A DNA stretch of 64,000 nucleotides from Costus lasius (GCA_027563935.2 JANVAS020000203.1:744001-808000), one strand, 5' to 3'; positions 45,037-58,900 are shown, numbered from the stretch's first letter. The notes: generated by a model not told the origin, from the sequence alone. A program made the numbers and translations.

Positions 45037-48000
45037 ATGAGCTTCAATGTGCGATCCCTACTGGAAAGGGAGAAGTTTGCTGGGCCAAACTTCTCGGACT
45101 GGTACGGACACCTTAAGATTGTTCTTAAGGCAGAGAGGAAACTGTATGTCCTCGAGTCGGCGATACCGCCGCAGCCCGCTCCGAACGCCGCAAGGGCGGT
45201 TCGGGAAACCTATGAAAAGCACGTCAATGATAGCATTGATGTCGCTTGCCTGATGCTAGCGTCTATGACGCCACCGTTGCAGCGTCAGCATGAGGATATG
45301 TCGGCTATAGAAATTATAGCGAACCTCAAGATGCTGTATGCTGCACAGGCGAGGACAGAACGCTATAATCTGACGAAGCTCTTCTTTCAGAGCAAACTGG
45401 CTGAAGGGAGCCCAGTGGGAGCTCACGTGCTCAAGATGATTGGGCACAAGGAGGCTCTAGAAAAACTGGGGCATACCATCAACCAGGAGCTTGCTGTAGA
45501 TATTATTCTGCAGTCTCTCCCGCCTTCATTCGACGCGTTCATTATTAACTTCAATATGAACAAAATCGATTGTACTCCGGCAGAGCTGCTGAATATGCTC
45601 TTGACTACTGAGGAGACTCTGAAGGGTAAGCCTTCGACCTCTGTCTTACTGGTTCCTTCTAGGAACAAGAAGAAGGGGAAGAAGGGCAAGGCCCCGGTCA
45701 AGAACTACAGTAAGGCTCTGAAACAGAAGGTAAAGCGGTCCAAGGAATACAGGTGTTTCCACTGTGGCCAGCTAGGTCACTGGAAAAAGGACTGTAAAGC
45801 GCTCCAAGGAGATAAGAGGGGAAGCATCGCTTCTGGCTCAGGTATATTCGTGACTGAAGTCATGTTTTCATCTTCTTCTATTTCATGGGTGTTGGACACT
45901 GCATGTGGAGTTCACATTTGTTCAAATGTACAGGAACTCAAGAGAAGAAGACAGGTGGGACAGCATGAGGTAGACCTACGAGTAGGAAACGGGGCACGGG
46001 TTGCTGCTGTTGCTGTAGGAGACTATTTCATTTCTTTGCCATCTGGACTTGTATTGGAACTAAACAGTTGTTATTTTGTTCCCAGTATTACTAAAAATAT
46101 TATCTCTATTCCTGCTCTTGTCAGGAAAGGATTTTCCTTTGAATGCAATATTTCAAAGTGTGTTTTATCTTATGATAATATTGTTTATGCAACTGGTTCA
46201 ATTAACAATGGGTTATTCATGTTGGACATGGAATGTTCGATACAAAATATTGATAATAAGAAAGCCAAGTATGCTGATGACAGCACCTTGCTATGGCATA
46301 GTCGTTTAGGCCATATTAACGAGAAACGCATTAAGCGGTTGCATGAACATGGACTGCTGGGATCATTCTCCTGTGAGGAGATTGATACATGCAAAGCTTG
46401 TTTGATGGGTAAAATGACGAAGTCACCTTTTCCTCACAAAGGTCAAAGGGCTTCAGGTTTACTTGACCTTATACACAGTGATGTGTGTGGGCCATTTAGT
46501 AAACATGCCAGAGGTGGCTATCAGTACTTCATTACCTTCACTGATGATTTCAGTAGGTACGGTTATGTCTATCTGATGAGACATAAGAGTGAATCTTTTG
46601 ACAAGTTCAAAGAGTTCAAGAATGAAGTACAAAATCAGCTAGGCCGAAATATCAAGGCACTTCGCTCAGATCGAGGTGAAGAATACCTAAGTCATGCGTT
46701 TACTGACTATCTAAAGGAGTGTGGGATTATCTCACAGCTCACTCCACCAGGAACGCCGCAATGGAATGGTGTGTCTGAGAGGAGAAATAGAACGTTACTT
46801 GATATGGTTCGTTCTATGATGAGTCAGGCCACTCTTCCTTACTCCTTTTGGGGTTTTGCACTGGAAACAGCTGCAAAGGTACTAAACCGAGTGCCATCCA
46901 AGGCAGTTTCAAAGACGCCATATGAATTATGGTATGGGAAACAGCCAAGCTTGACATTTATCAGGATCTGGGGCTGCGAGGCTTATGTCAAAAAGCTCGC
47001 CTCTGGGAAACTGGAGAGCAGATCTGAGAAATGTATCTTTGTCGGTTACCCTAAGGAAACTAAGGGTTATTATTTCTACGATCCCAAGGAGAACAAGGTT
47101 TTTGTTGCTCGGACGGCTATATTTCTTGAGAAGGAGTTTCTTCTGCAAGAGGCCAGTGGGAGAGAAATAAAGCTGGATGAGAATCCACAGGATGGACAAA
47201 GTAGTCAAGCACAGTTGGATGAGCCTGGGCCGATAGAACAGGTTATTGAACAACCTGAGGCTCAAATATCACGGGAACCGCGAAGATCGGGACGGATACG
47301 TCGACAGCCTAAGCGCTATGACGGAGTCTACATCATTGATAATGATGAACCCCTTACTTATGCGGATGCGGTCAGTGGACCGGAGTCAGCTAGATGGCTT
47401 GAAGCTATGCGAGCCGAGATGGACTCCATGTCAGATAACCAAGTCTGGGATTTGGTTGATCCGCCTGCGGGAGTAATCCCTATAGGCTGTAAATGGATCT
47501 TCAAGAAGAAGATTGACATGGATGGTAACGTGGTTACCTATAAAGGCAGGCTAGTAGCGAAAGGTTTCAGACAAATCTACGGGATAGATTATGATGAAAC
47601 TTTCTCACCTGTAGCCATGTTTAAGTCTATTCGGATTCTTTTCGCGATAGCGGCATATTACGATTATGAGATCTGGCAGATGGATGTGAAAACAGCTTTC
47701 CTTAATGGAAATCTGGATGAGGATGTGTATATGACACAACCTGAAGGTTTCACTAATCCATCAGATCGTCATAAGATATGCAAGTTGAAGAAGTCCATTT
47801 ATGGACTGAAACAAGCATCTAGAAGCTGGAACATTCGTTTTGATGAATCAGTCACTGACTTTGGTTTCATCAAGAACGAGGATGACCCGTGTGTATACAA
47901 GAGGTTTAGTGGGAGCGTGATTACTTTCCTAGTCCTCTACGTCGATGATATCTTAATCATTGGAAACGATATTCCTGAAATGCATGCTGTTAAGGCATGG
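45037..48000 (+). pseudogene. Copia-3 gag-pol, cut off inside RT
   Basis: 988 codons open from the family start, with Gag, the CCHC knuckle, DTA-type protease, integrase and the first half of RT including LYVDDILIIGND. One difference from Copia-2 near the integrase core is RSDRGEEY for RSDRGGEY. After codon 988 the Tekay LTR begins; translation would add six foreign residues and stop at 48021. Because the RT thumb and the whole RNase H are missing, the product cannot complete DNA synthesis; Gag, protease and integrase could still be made. The short distance from the catalytic box to the break makes this a clean insertion mutant. Confidence 0.88.
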
Positions 48001-48190
48001 TGTAACATCCCACATTCTTAACCCCAAACAAATGGCACAATTCACAAATGATACAGGATTTTTCATATAAGATCGATCATATGCTAGGTAAAACCGAGTT
48101 CAAGAAAACACGATCTGAAAAATTTCCATAAATCCATACACACAAATTCACAAAACTCAAATCTCATAAGGGTACCTGCCACCACGCAAT

Positions 48191-48300
48191 CCTTGCACTA
48201 GACATATGCAAGGCAACAGTTATATCAAAACCGATTCAAATTCATAAAATCCATAAAGGTACCTGCCACCAGGCAATACTTGCACTAGACATATGCAAGT
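48191..48300 (-). other. Paired hairpins in the Tekay LTR
   Basis: Two 23-base hairpins inside an imperfect 87-bp duplication: 48191-48213 with CCTTGCA/TGCAAGG and 48278-48300 with ACTTGCA/TGCAAGT around the same CTAGACATA loop. The outermost pair changed from C-G to A-T. The other LTR has them at 56187-56209 and 56274-56296. Confidence 0.55.
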
Positions 48301-49067
48301 TACAGGGTATATCAAAACCGATTGCACAGAATATACAACAAGCCGAAATTCAAAACAAAATCACAAAATCGATTTTATAAACTCATACCAAACACCGAAA
48401 CCAGGCTGAAGCCCGCGGTGACACAAAAATCAAACTCATAAGACTGCCATAACTGGCAACATACTTCACATAGTTCACATAGTCTCATGATTCACATAGT
48501 TCATATAGTTTATGTTAAGGCCACAACCGGCCCCAAGAATTAAGCATATAAATTCTTAAAACAGCAAACAGCATAATTATCCACGCCAATTCACTCAAGA
48601 CATGCGCCCCTGCTCTATGCCTGAAAATAGTGAGGGGTGAGCTACACAGCCCAGTGAGTGGATAGTCTAAATCGACCATCCATAACATACATTCAAAAAT
48701 ATAGGCAGATTATTTTTAAAAATATTTAACAGAACATTATGTCAACATATAACAAAATAAAGAAACAGAAGTCATATAGACAGTTAAATGTACACACTAG
48801 CATATAACAAATTCAGGTTCTAGAGTTTTACTCTAACCCAATTAAACACATATATTCTAAACCAACTAAACACACCATACTTAATTAACCTAGTTGTCCA
48901 GCATATTCAGTAGTGACCAATATGGTCTAACCCGGCTTGGCCAAAGCACTGGGAGCTGCAAAATCTCGTGCAACACATAAACATGGATAGTGAGTAGAAT
49001 CAAGAGGTGGCCCCCGTCAGGTCACGACGTGGCACTTTGCTCTATCACCCCATAACACATCAGAGTG

Positions 49068-49351
49068 ATGACATCAAGAGGTGGCCCCTGTCTGATCAAG
49101 ACATGGCACTTTGCGTCTTATATCACCCCGTCACATAAAAGAGTAATGACATCAAGAGGTGGCCCCTGTCTGATCAAGACATGGCACTTTGCGTCTTATA
49201 TTACCCCATCACATAAAAGAGTAATGACATCAAGAGGTGGCCCCTGTCTGATCAAGACATGGCACTTTGCGTCTTATATTACCCCATCACATAAAAGAGT
49301 AATGACATCAAGAGGTGGCCCCTGTCTGACCAAGACATGGCACTTTGCGTC
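49068..49351. repeat. 78-bp tandem repeat in the Tekay 3' LTR
   Basis: Units start at 49068, 49146, 49224 and 49302; the last is partial. A diverged copy lies at 48999-49067. The unit equals 26 codons, which is why a repetitive frame stays open. It contains the word 'atcaagaggtggcccctgtc'. The array is repeated at 57064-57347. Confidence 0.85.
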
Positions 49352-50035
49352 AAAACCCGTTCTCCCAAAAGGTTCCTACTGGACAACAGACATATCTTAT
49401 TTCATATTTCACAAAGGTGAACATATTTCACAAAGGTGGACTCCTAAGTGTCAACTAGACTCTAGGATAGTCATCACAAAAATCATATCGGGCAGGCATC
49501 AACCCCCATCACAATAATCATAATAGGCAGGCTGAACATCAACCTCCTCACATATCACAATACAGGGCTGAAATTCAAACCCTTAACATAACACATAAGG
49601 ACTATCCCCTTGAGTTCATAGTTACACCTAGCCTTAGTCCTAACCATCACATAATTTTCCAAATTCACATAATCACACATATTGTTCAAAATTCACAAGA
49701 TCACACATAATGTTCAAAATTCACATGATCACACATATTGTTCAAAATTATATAACACAACACATAATATTTTATATTCGAATATCACCGAATATAGTAT
49801 AGTCCTTAAATTTCATGCTGATTAGTTTAATCAAACCTTGCTATGTTGTCACTCAAGTTTCTCAAATACAGATACTTAGCCATAAATATAACACCATAAT
49901 TATTTAACATATTACACACACCAAGAAACAGTCATATCAAGCATCCATGAAATCAACTTAAAATTTAAAACAAGTATTCATATAAATTACTTTACAATTT
50001 ACCACATGTAACATATTAACTACAAACACCAAAAT

Positions 50036-50405
50036 TCGGTTTTCATAGACAATTATCAAGGTCATCAAGGTTTCGGTTTTCATGTTAACTACAAACATCA
50101 ATTTCGGTTTTCATAAACAATTATCAAGAACATCAAGATTTCGGTTTTCATGTTAACTACAAACATCATTGATTTAATGTTACCAAAATTGATTTCGGTT
50201 TAACTATAATTAACAAGAATTTCATACCCAAAATTCAATGATTTAATGCTACCAAAATTCCTATAAAAATACCTTAAATTTCATACAAATTTTCGGTTAA
50301 ATAATCATCATATAATCACCTTTGAAAAATTCGGTTTTCATGATATAATCAACCTTACAAAATTCGGTTTTCATCATATAATCAACTTTACAAAATTCGG
50401 TTTTA
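50036..50405 (-). repeat. ATGAAAACCGAA motif cluster in the Tekay LTR
   Basis: About nine copies or part copies of TTCGGTTTTCAT on the plus strand (ATGAAAACCGAA in element sense) in 370 bp, some within a longer duplicated block around 'gttaactacaaacatca'. The other LTR has it at 58032-58401. Role unknown; protein-binding sites are possible. Confidence 0.6.
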
Positions 50406-51231
50406 GCATGGTAAGATTTCCAACAAGCGAATATATCATCTAACTCATCAATTAACACAAACAAATAGATAGAAATCAATTAGACAACCCACTCACCTTG
50501 AACCGAGAACACAAGGTGAAAAACCCTTCCAAAAATTCGTCTAAGGCTTTGAAAGATGCTACCAAACACCAAGGAATAATTCGCCAAAGGGAGAGAGATG
50601 GAGAAATCACCAAAATCGCCTCAAGAACTCTTCAAGAATCGCCTAGAAGTCGCCAAGTTCTTCAAGCCGTCGCCAATCTCTTCAAGCCGTCGCCCAAGAT
50701 TTCTCCAAGCCAAAAAATCGCCAAAACTCTACCCTAACCGAAATATCAATTTGAATTTTCGGTTTTAACTCTTAACCCATTAACCCATTAATTCAAATAG
50801 GGTTTAACCATTTAACTAACTAAATTTGAATTTTAAACCCAATAACCCATGGTTTAAGTGACAATCCAATAAGAACTTAAATTAACATCCACTTAATGAA
50901 TTCACTTAAACGCAAATCCAATAAGGATGTAATTAATATCCAATAAGGATTTAATTAACCAATAACTCCAATTAATTAACAATTAATTAACTTAAATTAA
51001 CAAGCAATAAACTCTAATTAATTAACCAAAAACTAGCATCCAATGAGCTAGTTAATTAATTAGCATTAACATCCAAAAATCTCTAATTTAATTAACTATA
51101 ATTCAACAACCAAAATCTCTAATTAATTTATCATAAATTAACAATCAATACACAGGAATAATAACACAGTCAATAATTTTATTTAAATCAAAAATAATGC
51201 TTACCAGGACTCAAGATCCTTGGATCTTACA

Positions 51232-51244
51232 TCCCTCCCTCCTT
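51232..51244 (-). other. Polypurine tract of the Tekay-type element
   Basis: Minus-strand AAGGAGGGAGGGA directly before the 3' LTR start TGTAAGATCC. Confidence 0.85.
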
Positions 51245-51260
51245 ATAAAGCTTTAGTCCT

Positions 51261-54200
51261 CTAAAGCTCAGCATCCATATCATCAAAGAGGTAAGCATAA
51301 AATTTCCTCATATCAGCTTCAGTCTCCCATGTCGCCTCCTCAACTGACTGATTTCCCCAGATAACCTTTACCAAAGGTATAGTCTTGTTCCTTAGGATTT
51401 TATCTTTTCTATCCACAATCCGGAGAGGTCTTTCCTCAAAAGTCAAATCACTCTGAATCTGAAGAGGTTCCAACTCCAACACATGAGATGGATCAGGATG
51501 ATATTTCCTCAAAGCAGAGACATGGAATACATTATGCACATGATCCATAGCAGGAGGTAAAGCCAATCGGTAAGCCACTGGACCAACTCTCTCAATAATA
51601 TCAAAAGGGCCTACAAACCTAGGGCTCAACTTGCCCTTTTTGCCAAATCTCATAACACCCTTAGTAGGCGACACCTTCAAGAACACATGGTCCCCTACCA
51701 TAAACTCCAAGGAACGACGACGGTCGTCAGCATAACTCTTCTGTCTGTCCCGAGCAATTTTCAGTTTATCCTGGATCTCTCTGACCTTATCAGTAGTCTC
51801 CTGAACTGCATCAGATCTCAAAATCATTCTGTCACCAGTTTCCTCCCAACACAAGGGAGTCCTACACCTTCTCCCATACAAAGCCTCATAAGGAGCCATC
51901 TGAATACTGGAGTGGAAGCTATTATTATAAGTAAACTCTATCTAAGATAGATCCCGGTTCCACTCAGAACTCCAATCAACCACATAGGCTCTCAACAGAT
52001 CTTCTAGAGTTTGTATAGTACGCTCCGTCTGGCCATCAGACTGAGGATGATATGCTGTACTAAAACTCAACTTAGTACCTAAACCTTCCTGTAAGCTCTT
52101 CCAAAATCTGGACAGAAATCGAGAGTCCCTATCAGACACGATATCAACAGGCACTCCATGCAGTCGGACTATCTCATCAATATACAATCTGGCCAGCCTC
52201 TCTAAAGGATAAGTCATCTTAATCGGGAGAAAATGGGCTGATTTAGTGAGTCTATCAACAATCACCCAAATAGCATCATGACCCAATCTGGTTCTGGGCA
52301 AACCACATACAAAATCCATACTGATACATTCCCACTTCCACTCAGGAATAGGAAGAGGCTGCAACAAACCACCAGGCTTCTGGTGTTCAGCCTTCACAGT
52401 CTGACAGGTTAAACACCTAGAGACAAAATCAAACACTTCTTTCTTCATACCCGGCCACCAAAAACTTTTCTTGAGGTCCTGATACATCTTAGTCACACCA
52501 GGATGTAGAGAATATTTGGAGTTATGGCTGTCCTCCAATATTTCTTTCCTCAAGCTCGGTTCCTCAGGGACACATACCCTTCCACGAAACCGAAGAATAC
52601 CATCATCAGACAGGCTAAAATCCTGAACTGCGCCATCAACCAGACTATCCCTGATCTGAACTAATTTCGGATCCACAGACTGCTGATCTCTGATCTTCTG
52701 CAACAAAGCAGACTGTACTCTAAGAAAAGCCACGTAACCAGTCTGAACTTTAGGAGAAACACTGATCTTGAGATCTCTGAACTCCTGCAGTAACTGCCAC
52801 TCACTAACCCGTAAAGCAGCTACTGAAGTAACTGGATGTCTGCTCAGCGCATCCGCCACTACATTGGCCTTTCCAGCCTGATACTGAATAGAGAAGTCAT
52901 AGTCTTTGATCAACTCCATCCATCTTCTCTGTCTCATGTTCAACTCCTTCTGAGTGAAGATATACTTGAGACTCTGGTGATCAGTGAACAGATCAAACTC
53001 CTAGCCCAGCAAATAGTGACGCCATATCTTCAAAGCAAAGACTACGGCCGCCAACTCTAAGTCATGAGTAGGGTAGTTCAATTCATACTCCTTCAGTTGT
53101 CTCGAAGCATAGGCTACTACAGAACCCTTCTGCATCAAGACACAACCCAACCCTTTGCCAGAAGCATCTGTATAGACAGTAAACCTTTCCCCATCACTAG
53201 GAATAATGAGGATTGGTGTACTAGTCAACCTCCTTTTCAGCTCTTGAAAGCTCTCTTCACACTTATCATCCCAAATAAACTTGGCCTCCTTTCTGGTTAA
53301 TTTAGTTAAAGGACCCGCCAACTTGGAGAATCCCTCAACAAATCGCCGGTAGTAACCTGCCAAACCCAGAAAACTCCTGATCTCAGTAGCACTAGTCGGT
53401 CTTCCCCAATTGAGAATGGCTTGCACTTTAACTGGATCCACAGACACCCCCTGACCAGAAATCACATGTCCCAAGAAGCTGATTTTCTCTAGCCAGAACT
53501 CACACTTACTAGCCTTGGCATATAATCGGTTCTTCCTCAGAACCTCCAGCACTCTGCGCAAGTCACTGACATGATCTGAGGTAGTCTGAGAGTACACCAA
53601 TATATCGTCTATAAAGACCACCACACAAGAGTCAAGCAACTCATGGAATACCCTGTTCATCAAATCCATGAAGACAGCAGGTGCATTCGTCAGTCCAAAA
53701 GGCATAACTAAAAATTCGAAATGCCCATACCTGGTCCTGAAAGCAGTCTTAAATATATCCTCATCCTTGACCCTCAGCTGGTAATACCCTGATCTCAGAT
53801 CAATCTTAGAGAACACTGTCGCTCCCTGTAATTGATCAAATAGATCATCAATTCTGGGAAGAGGATACTTATTCTTGATAGTCACTTGGTTCAATTGCCT
53901 GTAGTCTATACACATCCTCAGGGTTCCATCTTTCTTCTTCACAAATAGCACTGGCGCTCCCCAGGGAGAAGCACTAGGCCGAATATACCCTTTCTCTAAC
54001 AATTCCTCCAGTTGTTTCTTAAGCTCGGCCAACTCTGAAGTAGCCATACGATAAGGAGCTCTGGAGATAGGTGCCGTACCTGGCGCCAACTCAATGCCAA
54101 ACTCCACTTCTCTAATTGGTGGCAAGCCTGAAAATTCTTCAGAGAACACATCAGGAAATTCTTTCACCACCTCCATCTGAGTCAGATCAGAAGTAGAATC

Positions 54201-55853
54201 ATCCTGCACCTTAACATGCGCAAGATAACCCTTGCACCCATTAGCAAGTAATTTCCTGGCCTGCAGGAAAGATATCACATGCGGTCCTTGGTCTGACACT
54301 AGACCTCTCACAAAAAGTCGATTCCCATCTAACAAATTCAAAGTGATTACTTTCTCAAAGCAATCCACCGAGGCATGATGGGAAGACAACCAATCCATTC
54401 CTAAGATGATATCATAATCTTGCATGTCTAGGAGGATTAGATCTACCAGAAACTCATAGCCCTCTACATGTACTACACAGTCAGCACAAACAGTATCTGT
54501 AGATAACGATTTTCCTAAGGGAGTACTCACAGACACAGCATAATTCATTACCTTAGGTAACACAGGTAAACATGCAGCAAACTTAACAGATACAAAAGAT
54601 AAATTTGCACCAGGGTCAAATAATATGCGGGCTAACTGATCAAATACGAATAAAGTACCTTCCACGACGGATCGGGAAGCTCGTGTATCCTTCTCAGCCA
54701 CAGCATACACTCTAGTCTGGACTGTAGGCTTATCTGCGCCTCCAGGTTGCATCTCAGGTTCTTTGCAGTCCTTAGCCATGTGCCCTGGTTTCTTACACCT
54801 GAAGCATACACCATTCTTCCTATGGCAGTCTTTCACTAGATGTCCCTTGAGCCCACAATGACTACAAGTGATACTGTTTCTTGCATCCCTGGCATCCCTG
54901 AACTGCTGCGGTGCATCCCTGGACTGCTGCGGTGCCTTGTAGGAGTAAGGCTTATACCTGCTCTTCTTATAATCTTTATGCCTAGGGTACTTCTTACCCT
55001 TGCCGCCACTGCCATGCTGAGGAACCGCCGCCTCAGCTGCAGGAACTACTGTCACGGCAACATGAGAACTCCTCTCAGATATATATCTCTCAATGGTGCG
55101 CGCTCGCCCAACAGTTTCAACATAGGTCTCCAAGTGTTGAGCACCAACCTGCTCTCTAATGTCCCATCTGAGACCTCTGAGAAACTTGGTAGCTCTCCTC
55201 TTTTCAGTGTTTATCAGGTGAGGAGCATACTTTCCCAATTTCGTGAACTGTAATTCATACTGGTCCACTGTCGTATCACCCTGCTCCAGATGAATAAATT
55301 CCACCTCTCGGTCCTCAACCAAGCTATCTGGGAAGTACTTCTCGTTAAATCGAGACAAGAAATAAGGCCAATCTACAGTCTCATGTCTTTCTTCGGCAAG
55401 CCTCACTACGCCCTTCCACCACTCATCTGCGTCAGCACGCATCATATAGGTGGCCAGACATAACTTATCCTCATCTGAGCAGCGCATGACTTGGAAAATC
55501 TTTTCCAAGCACAACTGCCAGTTCTCTGCATTACTGGATTCTGAGCCCCCATAAAAAGAGCTGGGACCCAGTTTCTGGAATTCACTCACAAGTGAAGCAT
55601 AGCGCCTGTGAGCACCCTCCTGAGAGTCATCCCCCACCACTCGAGTAGTAGTCTGGGGTCTCTCTCGAGTCAGCTGCTGCAAAAGCTGCTGTTGTGCTTC
55701 TTGGTGCTGAGTCTGCTGCTGCTGCAGCATCTGAGCTTGCCTCTCTATCATAGCACCTTGTTGCTGAACCATGCCAGTCAGAGCCTCAATAGTTCTCGTG
55801 AGGTTCGGGGTCTGCTCGCCCTCATCACTAGCATTTCCTCTGGTTCGCACCAT
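51261..55853 (-). pseudogene. Tekay-type gag-pol polyprotein with two TAG stops
   Basis: One 1531-codon frame from the ATG at 55853 ([10 protein letters not shown]) to 51261, interrupted by TAG at 53001-53003 and 51942-51944 and otherwise in frame throughout. Domains: Gln-rich N-terminus (about 25-75); retrotransposon Gag; two CCHC knuckles at about 330-365; protease with FDPGANLSF at about 405 (Pro where Ser/Thr is usual); RT with [13 protein letters not shown] and FIDDILVYS (about 747); RNase H with [11 protein letters not shown] (about 889), ending at the first stop; integrase zinc region [10 protein letters not shown]...CLTC, core MDF, SDRDSRF and [10 protein letters not shown]; second stop; C-terminal part with a chromodomain-like tail KVIWGNQSVEEATWETEADM. 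Such tails are known to steer chromoviruses to chromatin. It looks recently active but is now non-coding past RNase H. Confidence 0.9.
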
Positions 55854-55981
55854 CTTAAATGCCTACACACGCATATCATAGTCACACACATATCATAGTC
55901 AGGAAAACAATCATAAACCTATTAGGTGTCTAGCAATACACAAACATGTTTTCCCCCAAACTAAGTTTTAGCTAGCCAACT

Positions 55982-55993
55982 GCTCTGATACCA
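55982..55993 (-). other. Primer-binding site, initiator tRNA-Met (Tekay-type)
   Basis: Minus-strand TGGTATCAGAGC, three bases inside the 5' LTR end at 55997. Confidence 0.9.
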
Positions 55994-55996
55994 TTC

Positions 55997-58900
55997 TGTA
56001 ACATCCCACATTCTTAACCCCAAACAAATGGCACAATTCACAAATGATACAGGATGTTTCATATAAGATCGATCATATGCTAGGTAAAACCGAGTTCAAG
56101 AAAACACGATCTGAAAAATTTCCATAAATCCATACACACAAATTCACAAAACTCAAATCTCATAAGGGTACCTGCCACCACGCAATCCTTGCACTAGACA
56201 TATGCAAGGCAACAGTTATATCAAAACCGATTCAAATTCATAAAATCCATAAAGGTACCTGCCACCAGGCAATACTTGCACTAGACATATGCAAGTTACA
56301 GGGTATATCAAAACCGATTGCACAGAATATACAACAAGCCGAAATTCAAAACAAAATCACAAAATCGATTTTATAAACTCATACCAAACACCGAAACCAG
56401 GCTGAAGCCCGCGGTGACACAAAAATCAAACTCATAAGACTGCCATAACTGGCAACATACTTCACATAGTTCATATAGTCTCATGATTCACATAGTTCAT
56501 ATAGTTTATGTTAAGGCCACAACCGGCCCCAAGAATTAAGCATATAAATTCTTAAAACAGCAAACAGCATAATTATCCACGCCAATGCACTCAAGACATG
56601 CGCCCCTGCTCTATGCCTGAAAATAGTGAGGGGTGAGCTACACAGCCTAGTGAGTGGATAGTCTAAATCGACCATCCATAACATACATTCAAAAATATAG
56701 GCAGATTATTTTTAAAAATATTTAACAGAACATTATGTCAACATATAACAAAATAAAGAAACAGAAGTCATATAGACAGTTAAATGTACACACTAGCATA
56801 TAACAAATTCAGGTTCTAGAGTTTTACTCTAACCCAATTAAACACATATATTCTAAACCAACTAAACACACCATACTTAATTAACCTAGTTGTCCAGCAT
56901 ATTCAGTAGTGACCAATATGGTCTAACCCGGCTTGGCCAAAGCACTGGGAGCTGCAAAATCTCGTGCAACACATAAACATGGATAGTGAGTAGAATCAAG
57001 AGGTGGCCCCCGTCAGGTCACGACATGGCACTTTGCTCTATCACCCCATAACACATCAGAGTGATGACATCAAGAGGTGGCCCCTGTCTGATCAAGACAT
57101 GGCACTTTGCGTCTTATATCACCCCGTCACATAAAAGAGTAATGACATCAAGAGGTGGCCCCTGTCTGATCAAGACATGGCACTTTGCGTCTTATATTAC
57201 CCCATCACATAAAAGAGTAATGACATCAAGAGGTGGCCCCTATCTGATCAAGACATGGCACTTTGCGTCTTATATTACCCCATCACATAAAAGAGTAATG
57301 ACATCAAGAGGTGGCCCCTGTCTGACCAAGACATGGCACTTTGCGTCAAAACCCGTTCTCCCAAAAGGTTCCTACTGGACAACAGACATATCTTATTTCA
57401 TATTTCACAAAGGTGAACATATTTCACAAAGGTGGACTCCTAAGTGTCAACTAGACTCTAGGATAGTCATCACAAAAATCATATCGGGCAGGCATCAACC
57501 CCCATCACAATAATCATAATAGGCAGGCTGAACATCAACCTCCTCACATATCACAATACAGGGCTGAAATTCAAACCCTTAACATAACACATAAGGACTA
57601 TCCCCTTGAGTTCATAGTTACACCTAGCCTTAGTCCTAACCATCACATAATTTTCCAAATTCACATAATCACACATATTGTTCAAAATTCACAAGATCAC
57701 ACATAATGTTCAAAATTCACATGATCACACATATTGTTCAAAATTATATAACACAACACATAATATTTTATATTCGAATATCACCGAATATAGTATAGTC
57801 CTTAAATTTCATGCTGATTAGTTTAATCAAACCTTGCTATGTTGTCACTCAAGTTTCTCAAATACAGATACTTAGCCATAAATATAACACCATAATTATT
57901 TAACATATTACACACACCAAGAAATAGTCATATCAAGCATCCATGAAATCAACTTAAAATTTAAAACAAGTATTCATATAAATTACTTTACAATTTACCA
58001 CATGTAACATATTAACTACAAACACCAAAATTCGGTTTTCATAGACAATTATCAAGGTCATCAAGGTTTCGGTTTTCATGTTAACTACAAACATCAATTT
58101 CGGTTTTCATAAACAATTATCAAGAACATCAAGATTTCGGTTTTCATGTTAACTACAAACATCATTGATTTAATGTTACCAAAATTGATTTCGGTTTAAC
58201 TATAATTAACAAGAATTTCATACCCAAAATTCAACGATTTAATGCTACCAAAATTCCTATAAAAATACCTTAAATTTCATACAAATTTTTGGTTAAATAA
58301 TCATCATATAATCACCTTTGAAAAATTCGGTTTTCATGATATAATCAACCTTACAAAATTCGGTTTTCATCATATAATCAACTTTACAAAATTCGGTTTT
58401 AGCATGGTAAGATTTCCAACAAGCGAATATATCATCTAACTCATCAATTAACACAAACAAATAGATAGAAATCAATTAGACAACCCACTCACCTTGAACC
58501 GAGAACACAAGGTGAAAAACCCTTCCAAAAATTCGTCTAAGGCTTTGAAAGATGCTACCAAACACCAAGGAATAATTCGCCAAAGGGAGAGAGATGGAGA
58601 AATCACCAAAATCGCCTCAAGAACTCTTCAAGAATCGCCTAGAAGTCGCCAAGTTCTTCAAGCCGTCGCCAATCTCTTCAAGCCGTCGCCCAAGATTTCT
58701 CCAAGCCAAAAAATCGCCAAAACTCTACCCTAACCGAAATATCAATTTGAATTTTCGGTTTTAACTCTTAACCCATTAACCCATTAATTCAAATAGGGTT
58801 TAACCATTTAACTAACTAAATTTGAATTTTAAACCCAATAACCCATGGTTTAAGTGACAATCCAATAAGAACTTAAATTAACATCCACTTAATGAATTCA

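Larger units (their letters stand above)
48001..51231 (-). repeat. 3' LTR of the Tekay-type element
   Basis: 3231 bp; on the minus strand it starts TGTAAGATCC at 51231 and ends GGGATGTTACA at 48001. It contains hairpin pairs (48191-48300), a 78-bp tandem array (49068-49351), an ATGAAAACCGAA motif cluster (50036-50405) and an A/T-rich TAATTAA region (50760-51180). By eye it has about ten differences from the other LTR. The frames 49065-49517, 50297-50479 and 50498-50737 are LTR sequence. Confidence 0.85.

Noticed and set aside
49068..49351. Possible CRISPR-like array
   Set aside because: Units are contiguous tandem copies without unique spacers, in a plant retrotransposon LTR.
49065..49517. 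150-codon repetitive frame in the Tekay LTR (also 57061-57513)
   Set aside because: Openness follows from the 78-bp unit being a multiple of three; nothing protein-like outside the repeat.
53001..53003. Programmed TAG readthrough in Tekay pol
   Set aside because: Stop lies after RNase H, not between gag and pol, and a second TAG occurs in integrase; ordinary decay is simpler.
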